17,843 nucleotides of DNA from Chitinophaga pinensis (GCA_945872805.1 CAMCBE010000009.1:1-17843); one strand, 5' to 3'; shown: positions 7,977 to 15,643, counted from the stretch's first letter. Made by a program: numbers and translations. Notes: generated from the sequence alone by a model not told the origin.

Positions 7977-9854
7977 ATGATAGAATCAATTCAAGAAATA
8001 AATAACCAATTGATAGTATTGTTTGTAGCAATACCTTTACTATCTTTTGTTGCAACACTATTCTGGAAAAATAAACAAGAAAATTCAATTTCTGGAATTG
8101 TTCAAATTACTAAGTCCATATATATAATTTGGGCGGTTGGCTATTTTATATTGTGGGGCATTTCAGGGTCTCCGGAAATACACCTTAACCTACTTACAAT
8201 ATACGAAAGCAACGATTTTGTTTTTGCGATTCACTTTTATTACGACAGAATAACAGCAGTTTTCAGTTTGCTTGGTGCGGTTTCATTTTTTCTTGTCACT
8301 ACTTTTAGTCGGTATTACATGCATCGAGATGAAGGTTATAAAAGATTTTTCAACACAATCTTATTTTTTGCATTTGGATACAACCTTATCATATTTTCAG
8401 GAAACTTTGAAACACTATTTCTAGGCTGGGAGTTTATAGGACTCTCATCTTTCCTTCTCATTGCATTCTATAGAAACCGATACCTACCTGTAAAAAATGC
8501 TTTTAAAGTACTTTCTAATTATAGATTAAGTGATGTCGCACTTATGTTAATGATGTGGATGATGCATCACCTAACGCACAGCAACATAGATTTCACAGAA
8601 TTGTCCAAAGTGAAGATTATGGTAACGCAACACAAACAAGAAACGATGGCAATATTCATAGTAATCATGATATTAGTTTCTTCTATGATAAAATCAGCAC
8701 AGATACCATTTACAAGCTGGCTACCAAGAGCAATGGAAGGTCCCACAACGTCTTCTGCCATTTTTTATGGATCACTGAGCGTTCATATAGGCGCATTTCT
8801 CTTACTTAGAACATATTCCTTTTGGGAAGATATGCTTTGGTTTAAATATACTATTGTCTTTATTGGCTTAGCCACTGCTGTAATTTCAACACATATTTCA
8901 AGAGTACAACCAACCGTAAAGACTCAAATTGCATATTCTTCTGCTGCTCAAATTGGAATAATTTTTATTGAAATCGCACTAGGATTTCATTTTATCGCAC
9001 TTATACATATAGCAGGAAATGCATTTTTAAGAACTTACCAATTGCTTGTTTCACCATCAGTATTAAACTACTTAATCCATAATCAATATTTTCACTATCA
9101 TCCTACCCCAGTAAAAAAATTAACTAAATTAAAAGCAACTTTTTTCATTCTAGGGATAAAAGAATGGGGGCTAGACCAATTTTTTTATAGGTATTTATAC
9201 ACTCCATTCAAGTGGATTGGCAAACAATTTGACTGGGTAAAAAAGACAAAATCAATTTTAATAATTTTCATATTGGGAATAATATCGGTTATTTATTTTT
9301 TAGCAAATGATAATATCAAATCATTCGATGGCGCTCTGTCCATTTCAATGCTTACTATTGCACTCTCCTTAGTTCTATTCTCTTTTTCTTATCGCGGATC
9401 GGCATTAAGAGCTTGGGGAGCTCTTATGGTTTCACACATTTTTATACTCGCGGGAATTAGTAATAACGAAAAAGAAATTAAATCAGTTGAGGTTTTTTTA
9501 TATATAAGTGGTATTCTTATTTCCTTCATCATTGGTTCTCTAGCTTTATATAGGGTGAAAAAAATAGACAAAGACATATTACTTAACCAATATCATGGAT
9601 ATGTCTATGAAGAAAAAAATACTGCTTTTTTATTCCTTCTATCTTCTATCGGAATGATAGGATTCCCTCTAACAGGGGCATTTATTGGAGCAGATGTCTT
9701 TTTTACCTATATCAAAACAAATCAGCCAATTTTAATTATACTCTTGTCTACGTACCTGATATTTATGGAATTTGCCTCAATTAGAATTTTTATAAGGATA
9801 TTTCTAGGGCCTCATAAAAAACTGAGCCATCCAGTTGCATTTCGTTCAAGTTAA
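7977..9854 (+). CDS. dabB: DabB, ND5/NuoL-like membrane subunit of the DAB pump
   Basis: 625 residues with many membrane segments. DabB belongs to the proton-translocating antiporter family shared with NuoL/ND5 of complex I and is the ion-conducting partner of DabA. Residues expected for ion transfer are present: Glu152 in LFLGWEFIGLSSFLL and Lys239 in MIKSAQIPFTSWLPRAMEGP. The segment SSAIFYGSLSVHIGAFLLLR (His270) is closer to DabB than to NuoL. The later helix with AYSSAAQIGII and FIALIHIAGNAFLR is also conserved. After about residue 390 comes a further long hydrophobic region with several helices, so the protein looks longer than the DabB proteins I know and approaches NuoL length. It is the last gene of the cluster, convergent with adk (43-bp gap, no clear hairpin terminator). 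No other complex I gene is present, which argues against NuoL. Confidence 0.88.
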   Translation: MIESIQEINNQLIVLFVAIPLLSFVATLFWKNKQENSISGIVQITKSIYIIWAVGYFILWGISGSPEIHLNLLTIYESNDFVFAIHFYYDRITAVFSLLGAVSFFLVTTFSRYYMHRDEGYKRFFNTILFFAFGYNLIIFSGNFETLFLGWEFIGLSSFLLIAFYRNRYLPVKNAFKVLSNYRLSDVALMLMMWMMHHLTHSNIDFTELSKVKIMVTQHKQETMAIFIVIMILVSSMIKSAQIPFTSWLPRAMEGPTTSSAIFYGSLSVHIGAFLLLRTYSFWEDMLWFKYTIVFIGLATAVISTHISRVQPTVKTQIAYSSAAQIGIIFIEIALGFHFIALIHIAGNAFLRTYQLLVSPSVLNYLIHNQYFHYHPTPVKKLTKLKATFFILGIKEWGLDQFFYRYLYTPFKWIGKQFDWVKKTKSILIIFILGIISVIYFLANDNIKSFDGALSISMLTIALSLVLFSFSYRGSALRAWGALMVSHIFILAGISNNEKEIKSVEVFLYISGILISFIIGSLALYRVKKIDKDILLNQYHGYVYEEKNTAFLFLLSSIGMIGFPLTGAFIGADVFFTYIKTNQPILIILLSTYLIFMEFASIRIFIRIFLGPHKKLSHPVAFRSS

Positions 9855-9897
9855 ACAAATATCGTTTAAGAAATTAATCCATTGAATTATACATATA

Positions 9898-10485
9898 CTA
9901 AGACGTAATCTTAGCTTTACTATCAATCTTGATACAAAGATTTGTAAAGATCTCATCAATATCACCAAACCCATTCAGCGTAATCACTTTGTCGAACGCA
10001 GCATAATGCTCAGCAACTGCCAGGGTCTCATTTTTATATACAGAGATTCGCTTTTTTTGAACGGCTTCATCAGCGTCATCTGACCTACCAGATGTTTTAG
10101 CTCTATTAATCATACGCACAATCAACTCCTCTTCAGGAACATCAAGCGCCAACACAAGGCTGATAGATGTTCCATGACTTTGCAACAGTTCATCTAATGC
10201 AATTGCCTGTGCTTTGGTGCGAGGAAAACCATCGAATAAAAAACCCGAAGCTTGCTTATTCGCATTCAGTGCAGCATCTACCATACCAATGACTACCGCA
10301 TCTGGAACCAATTGCCCATTATCCATAAAGGACTTTGCCTTCAAACCAAGATCAGTTTTATTGGCTATTTCAGAACGTAGAAGATCTCCAGTAGAAAGAT
10401 GCTTGAATCCGTACTTTGCAATAAGCATCTCCGACTGAGTACCTTTACCGCTTCCAGGAGGACCAAATAAGATTAAATTGAACAT
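9898..10485 (-). CDS. adk: Adenylate kinase, short-LID form
   Basis: 195 residues. The enzyme catalyses ATP + AMP = 2 ADP in the cytosol and is essential for nucleotide balance. Visible are the P-loop GPPGSGKGT at residues 8-16, the AMP-binding segment HLSTGDLLRSEI (29-40), GFPRT at 86-90, and the LID region starting RAKTSGRSDDADE (128 onwards). The LID is short and lacks the Cys zinc-binding insertion, as is common in Bacteroidota. The length matches short adenylate kinases. The gene is divergent from msrB and convergent with dabB, so it is probably transcribed alone. A candidate promoter element lies about 64 nt upstream of its ATG. Confidence 0.96.
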   Translation of the reverse strand: MFNLILFGPPGSGKGTQSEMLIAKYGFKHLSTGDLLRSEIANKTDLGLKAKSFMDNGQLVPDAVVIGMVDAALNANKQASGFLFDGFPRTKAQAIALDELLQSHGTSISLVLALDVPEEELIVRMINRAKTSGRSDDADEAVQKKRISVYKNETLAVAEHYAAFDKVITLNGFGDIDEIFTNLCIKIDSKAKITS

Positions 10486-10534
10486 GAAAATATCTGTTAA
10501 ATATGGTAAAAATTAATATAAAATACAGGAATGC

Positions 10535-10567
10535 TTGTATTCTAAGGGCCAAATATACTTAGTTTTG
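10535..10567 (+). promoter_or_regulatory. Promoter for msrB (Bacteroidota type)
   Basis: TTG at 10535-10537, a 22-bp spacer, and an exact TAnnTTTG match (TAGTTTTG) at 10560-10567. Transcription would begin near 10574, giving a 5' leader of about 12 nt before the msrB ATG at 10586. This supports the upstream start that includes the signal peptide. The match follows the known -33/-7 consensus of this phylum. The start point is inferred. Confidence 0.55.
10550..10557 (-). promoter_or_regulatory. Candidate -7 element for adk
   Basis: On the minus strand this reads TATATTTG, an exact TAnnTTTG match, located about 64 nt upstream of the adk ATG. No well-spaced TTG was found upstream of it, so the assignment is tentative. 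It lies within the spacer of the msrB promoter, only 2 bp from the msrB -7 element. Confidence 0.35.
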
Positions 10568-10585
10568 TTTTGAAATTTAACTGAC

Positions 10586-11125
10586 ATGCAATTAAGAATC
10601 ACCATCTTTTTACTCACCGCATTTATATACACGAACTGCGGCATTGCCCAGGAAAAAATTAAAAAAGAAACAACCAAAATGAGTCAATCAGAAAAAACCA
10701 ACCCTGCCTTTTCCAGAAATGCATCGGCAAAAGTTGACATGAAAGACGAGGATTGGAAGAATGCACTTACCCCTGAACAATATTATATTGCTCGCCAAAA
10801 AGGAACAGAAAGACCCTGGAGTAGTAAGTTCGAAAAGTTTGAAGAAAAAGGAACCTACTATTGTGCCGCTTGTGGCAATACCCTGTTTAGAAGCAATACT
10901 AAGTTTGATAGCGGTTGTGGATGGCCGAGTTTTTTTGAACCGGTGACCAAATCAAGCCTCATTTACATAGTAGACAATTCACTCGGAATGAAAAGAACAG
11001 AAGTGGAATGCGGCCGTTGCAAAGCACATTTAGGTCACGTCTTCAACGATGGACCTCCTCCTACCGGCTTACGTTATTGCATCAATGGAGTGATACTTGG
11101 GTTCGAAAAGGGGGATAATAAATAG
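10586..11125 (+). CDS. msrB: Exported peptide-methionine (R)-S-oxide reductase MsrB
   Basis: 179 residues. MsrB reduces the R isomer of methionine sulfoxide in proteins, repairing oxidative damage. The zinc site is complete: Cys93 and Cys96 in YYCAACG, and Cys142 and Cys145 in ECGRCKAHLGHVF. The catalytic Cys165 lies in RYCING. CGWPSFFEP (Cys111) and FNDGPPPTGLRY are also family hallmarks. The N-terminus (residues 1-21, ending CGIAQ) is a signal peptide, so the enzyme probably acts in the periplasm. The Cys inside it does not form a proper lipobox. An internal Met at residue 32 could give a cytosolic form, but the promoter spacing favours ATG 10586. The stop codon lies inside the first copy of a 38-bp repeat, so the extreme C-terminus may be repeat-derived. 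Confidence 0.95.
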   Translation: MQLRITIFLLTAFIYTNCGIAQEKIKKETTKMSQSEKTNPAFSRNASAKVDMKDEDWKNALTPEQYYIARQKGTERPWSSKFEKFEEKGTYYCAACGNTLFRSNTKFDSGCGWPSFFEPVTKSSLIYIVDNSLGMKRTEVECGRCKAHLGHVFNDGPPPTGLRYCINGVILGFEKGDNK

Positions 11126-11254
11126 GCAATAGTAAATACAGAAAAGGGACAGAGGCACTAAGTGAGGCAATAGGCAAGAGGAAATAGGCAATAGTGAATA
11201 CAGAAAAGGGACAAGGGCACGGAGGAGGCAATAGGGAATAGGCAATAGGCAATA
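11121..11254. repeat. Intergenic repeat block A (two 38-bp direct repeats plus GGCAATA heptamers)
   Basis: Two 38-bp direct copies at 11121-11158 and 11183-11220 differ at only 3 positions. Both contain AATAGGCAATAGT and ATACAGAAAAGGGACA. They are followed at 11227-11254 by four tandem heptamers GGCAATA, GGGAATA, GGCAATA, GGCAATA. The first copy begins inside msrB and carries its stop codon (11123-11125). The pattern resembles the short tandem heptamer repeats known from cyanobacterial genomes. No function can be read from sequence. Confidence 0.85.
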
Positions 11255-11282
11255 GTTCAGCGAAATGCTCAACCCCTAACTC

Positions 11283-11417
11283 CGAACTCCCAACTCACAG
11301 CGTTAAGCATCCAGCATAAAGCGCCAAGCGTCCAGCGTTAAGCGTTCACCCCCCGAACTCCCAACCCACAGCGTTAAGCGTTAAGCGTCCAGCGTTAAGC
11401 GTCCAGCGTTAAGCGTA
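11283..11417. repeat. Intergenic repeat block B (AGCGTTA/AGCGTCC heptamer arrays)
   Basis: Two 26-bp near-identical copies at 11283-11308 and 11354-11379 (CGAACTCCCAAC, then CACAGCGTTAAGC; one mismatch) each lead into a run of 7-bp units of the form AGCGTTA, AGCGTCC and variants. The first run is seven units (11299-11347) and the second is six units plus a partial one (11370-11417). The second run ends 3 bp before the yceI stop codon. With block A it fills the 295-bp space between the convergent msrB and yceI genes. It is much more GC-rich than the surrounding DNA. Confidence 0.88.
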
Positions 11418-11420
11418 TTA

Positions 11421-12017
11421 CTATTTTGCCTGATTCATTTCAAGATTGATAATAATCTCAACATCATTGCCAACCATAAGTCCACCTGCTTTTAATGTAC
11501 CCGTAAAATTAACCCCAAAATTTGTACGGTCAATCGTGGTTCTTGCTTTGAAACCTGATTTATAACCACCATCATTCGTTTGAATCTTACCACCATAGGT
11601 AACATCAAAATCAACTGTCTTCGTTACATCACGCATAGTAAGGTCTCCAGTTAATTTATACTTATTCCCTCCCACTAAAGTCATTGATTTACTTACAAAA
11701 GTCATTTTAGGGAATTTTTCAGCATTGAAAAAATCATCTCTTTTTAAATGATTGTCCCTATTTACATTGTCCGTGCTTACAGACGCCACGTCAGTACTAA
11801 AATTAATTACCGCATCAGATAAATTATCTTTTGAAACTACAATAGTACCATCAAAGCCTTTGAATGATCCCTCTACCTCGGAAACAACCATATGTGAAAC
11901 ACTAAATTTTACATTAGAATGGGCTTTGTCTACAGTCCATTTTGTCTGCGCAACAAGACCTGAGGTAAATAACAAAGCCAATAGACTTAACTGTACTAAA
12001 ATTAACTGCTTTTTCAT
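11421..12017 (-). CDS. YceI-family secreted lipid-binding-like protein
   Basis: 198 residues from the ATG at 12015-12017. The frame extends 17 codons further upstream, but the internal Met directly precedes a typical signal peptide (KKQLILVQLSLLALLFTSG, cleavage after LVA at about residue 23), so the shorter form is chosen. YceI proteins are lipocalin-like beta barrels in the periplasm, some binding polyisoprenoids. Their physiological role is often unclear. Family features are WTVDKAHSNVKFSVSHMVVS, GSFKGFDGTI, HLKRDDFFNAEKFPKMTF, the LTGDLTMRDVTK block, and RTTIDRTNFGVNF near the end. It is convergent with msrB across the repeat blocks and divergent from the Asp-box protein gene. No convincing promoter was found in its upstream region. 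Confidence 0.93.
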   Translation of the reverse strand: MKKQLILVQLSLLALLFTSGLVAQTKWTVDKAHSNVKFSVSHMVVSEVEGSFKGFDGTIVVSKDNLSDAVINFSTDVASVSTDNVNRDNHLKRDDFFNAEKFPKMTFVSKSMTLVGGNKYKLTGDLTMRDVTKTVDFDVTYGGKIQTNDGGYKSGFKARTTIDRTNFGVNFTGTLKAGGLMVGNDVEIIINLEMNQAK

Positions 12018-12177
12018 TTTTTTATGATTTTGATGTCTAAACACTAAATTATGTGATTTATAGTCCACAGCAAAATTTTCCCACTGAAATAGTTATGAAA
12101 GTGCTCAATAAAAATTTAGTGAAACAAAATTTCTCAAGGACTATATTAATGCATAATTTACCTAAAATTGTTAAACT

Positions 12178-15100
12178 ATGAGAATCGAAAAAGTGATTTA
12201 TGCGCTTTTAGGAATTAGCTTCTTATTGCTATCCGCCCCAACCTCAGCTCAAAAAGTTACATTAGACCAATTTAAAAATTGGAAACCACGTAATATCGGA
12301 CCAGCTGGGATGAGTGGCCGTATTACAGCAATTGATGCAATTGTTTCAGATCCAAATAATATATACATAGGTGCGGCTTCTGGCGGTGTTTGGAAAACAA
12401 ATAATGCCGGCGGCAGCTGGACATCCGTTTTTGATGACCAACCCATTATAAATATTGGATCTATTTCCATCCAACAATCTAACCCTGCAGTAGTTTGGGT
12501 TGGAACCGGTGAAGGAAACCCCCGCAACTCGGTAAGTCTCGGAGAAGGTATCTACAAAACAATAGATGCAGGGAAAACCTGGAAAAGAATGGGACTTGAA
12601 AAAACAAGAAACATCCATCGCATCATCATCGACCCTACCAATCCAAACACAATTTACGCAGGCGCAATAGGTAACCCCTATGCCGAACATGCTGATCGTG
12701 GCGTATTTAAAACTACTGATGGTGGTGAAACATGGAATAAAATTCTATATACAAACGATACATCTGGTGTTGGAGATATGATTATTGATCCATCTAATCC
12801 AAACAAACTATTTGCTGCCATGTGGCAACACCGCAGAACACCATGGAGCCTAAATAGTGGAGGCCCTGGAAGTGGACTTTATATGACCTATGACGGAGGA
12901 AAAAATTGGAAGAAACTTGGATCAAAAGAAGGATTGCCAGAAGGAAATTATGGACGAATTGGACTAACTATTTCCCACAGCAATCCCAATAGAGTATACG
13001 CTCTAATTGAGGCTACAAAAAATGGGTTGTATAAAAGTGATGACGGCGGGTTAACCTGGACATTAACAACAAGCAATCCTGAATGGGTTAGCACTAGACC
13101 ATTCTACTTCCAAGATATCGCTTGTGACCCAGAGAATGAGAACAGGCTTTGGCTAATTAATCAAATGATTTCAGTAAGTGAGGATGGTGGTAAAAACTTC
13201 GATGTCGTTATTCCTTACAACGGGATACACCCCGACCACCAAGCATTTTGGATCAATCCCAAAAACTCAAGCTATATTATTGATGGAAATGATGGTGGTA
13301 TTGGTATAACAAGAGATAACGGTAAGACATGGATTTTTGATGAAAAACTTCCTGTCGGACAATTTTATCATATCAATGTAGACAACGAAACTCCATATCA
13401 TGTAATGGGTGGTATGCAAGACAACGGAAGCTGGCATGGTCCTGCTTACACCTGGATAAATGGTGGAATCAAAAATTATTATTGGGAAAGCATTTGGGGT
13501 GGAGATGGATTTGATGCCATGGCCGATCCAGACGACGCCTCTTGGGTATATGCAATGAGCCAAGGTGGATCTGTTGGAAAGTATAATGTGAAGACAGGAG
13601 AAAGTTGGTATATCCAGCCCACTGCCCCAGATGTTAACACTACACTACGCTTCAACTGGAATGCAGCCATGGCGCAAGATCCATTGAATAAAAATACCAT
13701 CTACTACGGAAGTCAATACCTTCACAAGTCAACGGATAAAGGTGCTTCATGGCAAATTATTTCACCTGATCTTTCTACTAATGATAGTGCTAAAATTGAT
13801 CAAACAAATAATGGAGGTATCTCAATTGATATTACAGGTGCTGAAAACTATTGTACAATTATCTGCATTGCACCCTCTTCTAAAGACAACAATGTAATTT
13901 GGGCAGGTACAGACGATGGCAACATACAACTTACAAAAGATGGTGGTAAAACATGGACCAACTTCAGAGGAAAAATTCCAGGCTTACCCGTAGGCGCATG
14001 GATCCCACAAATTCAAGCATCACGCTATAATGCGGGTGAAGCATTTGTTGTAGCCAACGATTACAGAAGAGGCGACTTCAAGCCATATATCTTTAGAACA
14101 ACCAACTTTGGCAAAACGTGGACTAGAGTAGTGGATGATAAAAAAGTAACAGGCTATGCATTATGTGTGATACAAGACCCCACTGAACCTAACCTCCTTT
14201 TTGTGGGAACTGAGCAAGGGCTTTGGATAAGCTTAGACAATGGCAGCAGTTTCCAACAATGGAAAAATGGATACCCAAGTGTATCTACCTATGATTTAGC
14301 AATTCAAGAGCGTGAAGCAGATCTAGCCATTGCAACCTTTGGAAGAGCTCTTTGGATATTAGATGATATCCGTCCGTTACGGAAATTAGCAGCTGAAAAA
14401 AGCACATTCAATAATGCCATTACAGTCTTCGGAAGTCGCCCAGTTATTCAAGCACAATTCAAAAATGCTCCTGGCTATGAATGGAGTACATGGGGAATTT
14501 GGGATGCAGAAAATAGAGCATCAGGTGCACCTGTATCATTTTTTGTTAAATCATCTTCAGATACCAGCGTGAAAAATGATACTGTACTGGTGAAAATATA
14601 CAACGACAAAAATGAAGTGATTAGAAACCTTAAATGGGTTGCTGACTCAGGCTTCAACAGACAAATTTGGGGCATGGAAGAAAGAGGGTACAAAGAACCT
14701 GGTGCGGGAAGCAGAAGGCAGAGAAGGCGCTCCGGAGCCTCTCCAGATGATGAACCAGGAGGCCAACAAGCGCTACCAGGAACATATAAAGTTGTACTAA
14801 CCTATAAATCAGTTAGCGACTCCACTATGATCACATTGCAGGACGACCCTAGACTTGGCAACCGCAATGAAATTAAAAAAGCGCAATATGCATTAAGAAC
14901 CGAACTTAGAAAAAGTGGAGATCAACTTGTTGAAGCCATTGAAGTATTAACAGATGCTGACGATGACTGTAAACAAATTGAAGCGTTTATTAAAAATATG
15001 AAAGGCGCTGAAATTGATTCCTTGAAAAAAACTACCACTATTATTCAAGATGAAATTAAAAAAATTAATGAATTCATCAATGGGAAAAAACAAACCAAAC

Positions 15101-15330
15101 AAGGATACGGTCAAGTGCCAACAGTAACCGTAATGACAGAGTACTACCAAGCTAGTATGTATATTGCCTCGAAATCAATTGCTCCGGGAGCAGAAGAAAA
15201 GAAGTTAGTTGAGAGAGCGAGCACAATCATTGCAGAAGCAATAAAGAAAGTCGATGACTTTAAAAATGGTTTATGGAAATCATATAGGGATCAGGTAAAT
15301 GCTACCAAAATGGATCCTTTCGGAAAATAA
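12178..15330 (+). CDS. Large secreted Asp-box (BNR/sortilin-like) beta-propeller protein
   Basis: 1050 residues. An N-terminal signal peptide (cleavage near SAPTSA, residue 24) directs export. Residues about 35-720 carry about eleven Asp-box motifs of the form SxDxGxTW, for example TIDAGKTW, TTDGGETW, KSDDGGLTW, TRDNGKTW, TKDGGKTW and TTNFGKTW, each followed by a SNPNxxY-like strand. These build one or two beta-propellers like those in sialidases and VPS10/sortilin proteins. The propeller ends with TFGRALWILDDIRPL. The C-terminal third has a beta-sandwich-like segment (PGTYKVVLTYK) and a helical region. Between them is an unusual Arg-rich insert at about residues 841-851 (GSRRQRRRSG) followed by an acidic, Gly-rich stretch. 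Similar proteins are often annotated as glycosyl hydrolases without proof. I see no catalytic residues to support that, so function is unknown. Confidence 0.9.
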   Translation: MRIEKVIYALLGISFLLLSAPTSAQKVTLDQFKNWKPRNIGPAGMSGRITAIDAIVSDPNNIYIGAASGGVWKTNNAGGSWTSVFDDQPIINIGSISIQQSNPAVVWVGTGEGNPRNSVSLGEGIYKTIDAGKTWKRMGLEKTRNIHRIIIDPTNPNTIYAGAIGNPYAEHADRGVFKTTDGGETWNKILYTNDTSGVGDMIIDPSNPNKLFAAMWQHRRTPWSLNSGGPGSGLYMTYDGGKNWKKLGSKEGLPEGNYGRIGLTISHSNPNRVYALIEATKNGLYKSDDGGLTWTLTTSNPEWVSTRPFYFQDIACDPENENRLWLINQMISVSEDGGKNFDVVIPYNGIHPDHQAFWINPKNSSYIIDGNDGGIGITRDNGKTWIFDEKLPVGQFYHINVDNETPYHVMGGMQDNGSWHGPAYTWINGGIKNYYWESIWGGDGFDAMADPDDASWVYAMSQGGSVGKYNVKTGESWYIQPTAPDVNTTLRFNWNAAMAQDPLNKNTIYYGSQYLHKSTDKGASWQIISPDLSTNDSAKIDQTNNGGISIDITGAENYCTIICIAPSSKDNNVIWAGTDDGNIQLTKDGGKTWTNFRGKIPGLPVGAWIPQIQASRYNAGEAFVVANDYRRGDFKPYIFRTTNFGKTWTRVVDDKKVTGYALCVIQDPTEPNLLFVGTEQGLWISLDNGSSFQQWKNGYPSVSTYDLAIQEREADLAIATFGRALWILDDIRPLRKLAAEKSTFNNAITVFGSRPVIQAQFKNAPGYEWSTWGIWDAENRASGAPVSFFVKSSSDTSVKNDTVLVKIYNDKNEVIRNLKWVADSGFNRQIWGMEERGYKEPGAGSRRQRRRSGASPDDEPGGQQALPGTYKVVLTYKSVSDSTMITLQDDPRLGNRNEIKKAQYALRTELRKSGDQLVEAIEVLTDADDDCKQIEAFIKNMKGAEIDSLKKTTTIIQDEIKKINEFINGKKQTKQGYGQVPTVTVMTEYYQASMYIASKSIAPGAEEKKLVERASTIIAEAIKKVDDFKNGLWKSYRDQVNATKMDPFGK

Positions 15331-15336
15331 TTCAAC

Positions 15337-15385
15337 AGCCTGAACGCAGTACAACAAATTGTAAAGCGTTCAGGCTTTATTTTTC
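15337..15385 (+). terminator. Intrinsic terminator of the Asp-box protein gene
   Basis: A perfect 11-bp stem, AGCCTGAACGC (15337-15347) pairing with GCGTTCAGGCT (15366-15376), is followed by TTATTTTT. The 18-nt loop can pair further (TACAA with TTGTA), extending the hairpin. It begins 6 nt after the stop codon. The T-run lies only on the plus-strand side, so it should act mainly for the upstream gene, although it also ends just short of the oppositely directed gene at 15388. Confidence 0.88.
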
Positions 15386-15387
15386 CT

Positions 15388-15636
15388 CTAATTTTTATTG
15401 ATTAAGAATTCAAATGGGGGTTGACTTGCGTTTTTTAATGCCCTGGAAATAATATGTGTATCCTGGCGGAGTTTGAATTTATTCAAATCCATCAACTCAA
15501 ATGTCTTATAACGATCATCTGACATTTCCGCCAAATTAAGCAATGAATTTAAATACAGAACCTCTTGCTTGAGGACATTTTCATCAAGCTTATCAATTCT
15601 GCCTAGTATAATCAAATCTCTATTTAATCGTTCCAT
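15388..15636 (-). CDS. Small helical protein of unknown function
   Basis: 82 residues, not recognised. It has no signal peptide, membrane segment or cysteine. It is rich in Leu, Asp, Asn and Lys (for example KLDENVLKQEVLYLNSLLNLAEMS) and is probably all-helical, small and cytosolic. The ATG at 15634-15636 lies only 7 bp after the stop of the lipoprotein gene on the same strand, so the two are very likely one transcript. The stop lies just downstream (minus sense) of the terminator of the opposing gene. That it is real is supported by the tight spacing and the absence of any competing gene. Confidence 0.65.
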   Translation of the reverse strand: MERLNRDLIILGRIDKLDENVLKQEVLYLNSLLNLAEMSDDRYKTFELMDLNKFKLRQDTHIISRALKNASQPPFEFLINKN

Positions 15637-15643
15637 ACGCCAA

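Noticed and set aside
8555..8809. 84-codon plus-strand frame inside dabB
   Set aside because: It is out of frame with a well-conserved membrane core (Lys239 and His270 region), so it is a shadow.
7977..9854. NuoL (complex I subunit)
   Set aside because: The antiporter core is shared, but no other nuo gene is present, dabA is directly upstream, and the SSAIFYGSLSVH segment fits DabB better.
9855..9897. Terminator between the convergent dabB and adk
   Set aside because: No stem followed by a T-run could be found in these 43 bp; termination may be Rho-dependent or read through.
11069..11272. Minus-strand 67-codon frame with CLLPIPYCLL-type repeats
   Set aside because: It is produced by translating the GGCAATA repeat block and overlaps msrB; this kind of spurious frame is typical of such repeats.
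11121..11417. CRISPR array
   Set aside because: Units are 7 bp and tandem without unique spacers, the longer direct repeats occur only twice each, and no cas gene is present.
12018..12068. Upstream start for yceI
   Set aside because: It would put 17 polar residues ahead of a textbook signal peptide.
12346..12690. 114-codon and 92-codon minus-strand frames inside the Asp-box gene
   Set aside because: They mirror the repeated Asp-box coding sequence and have no independent support.
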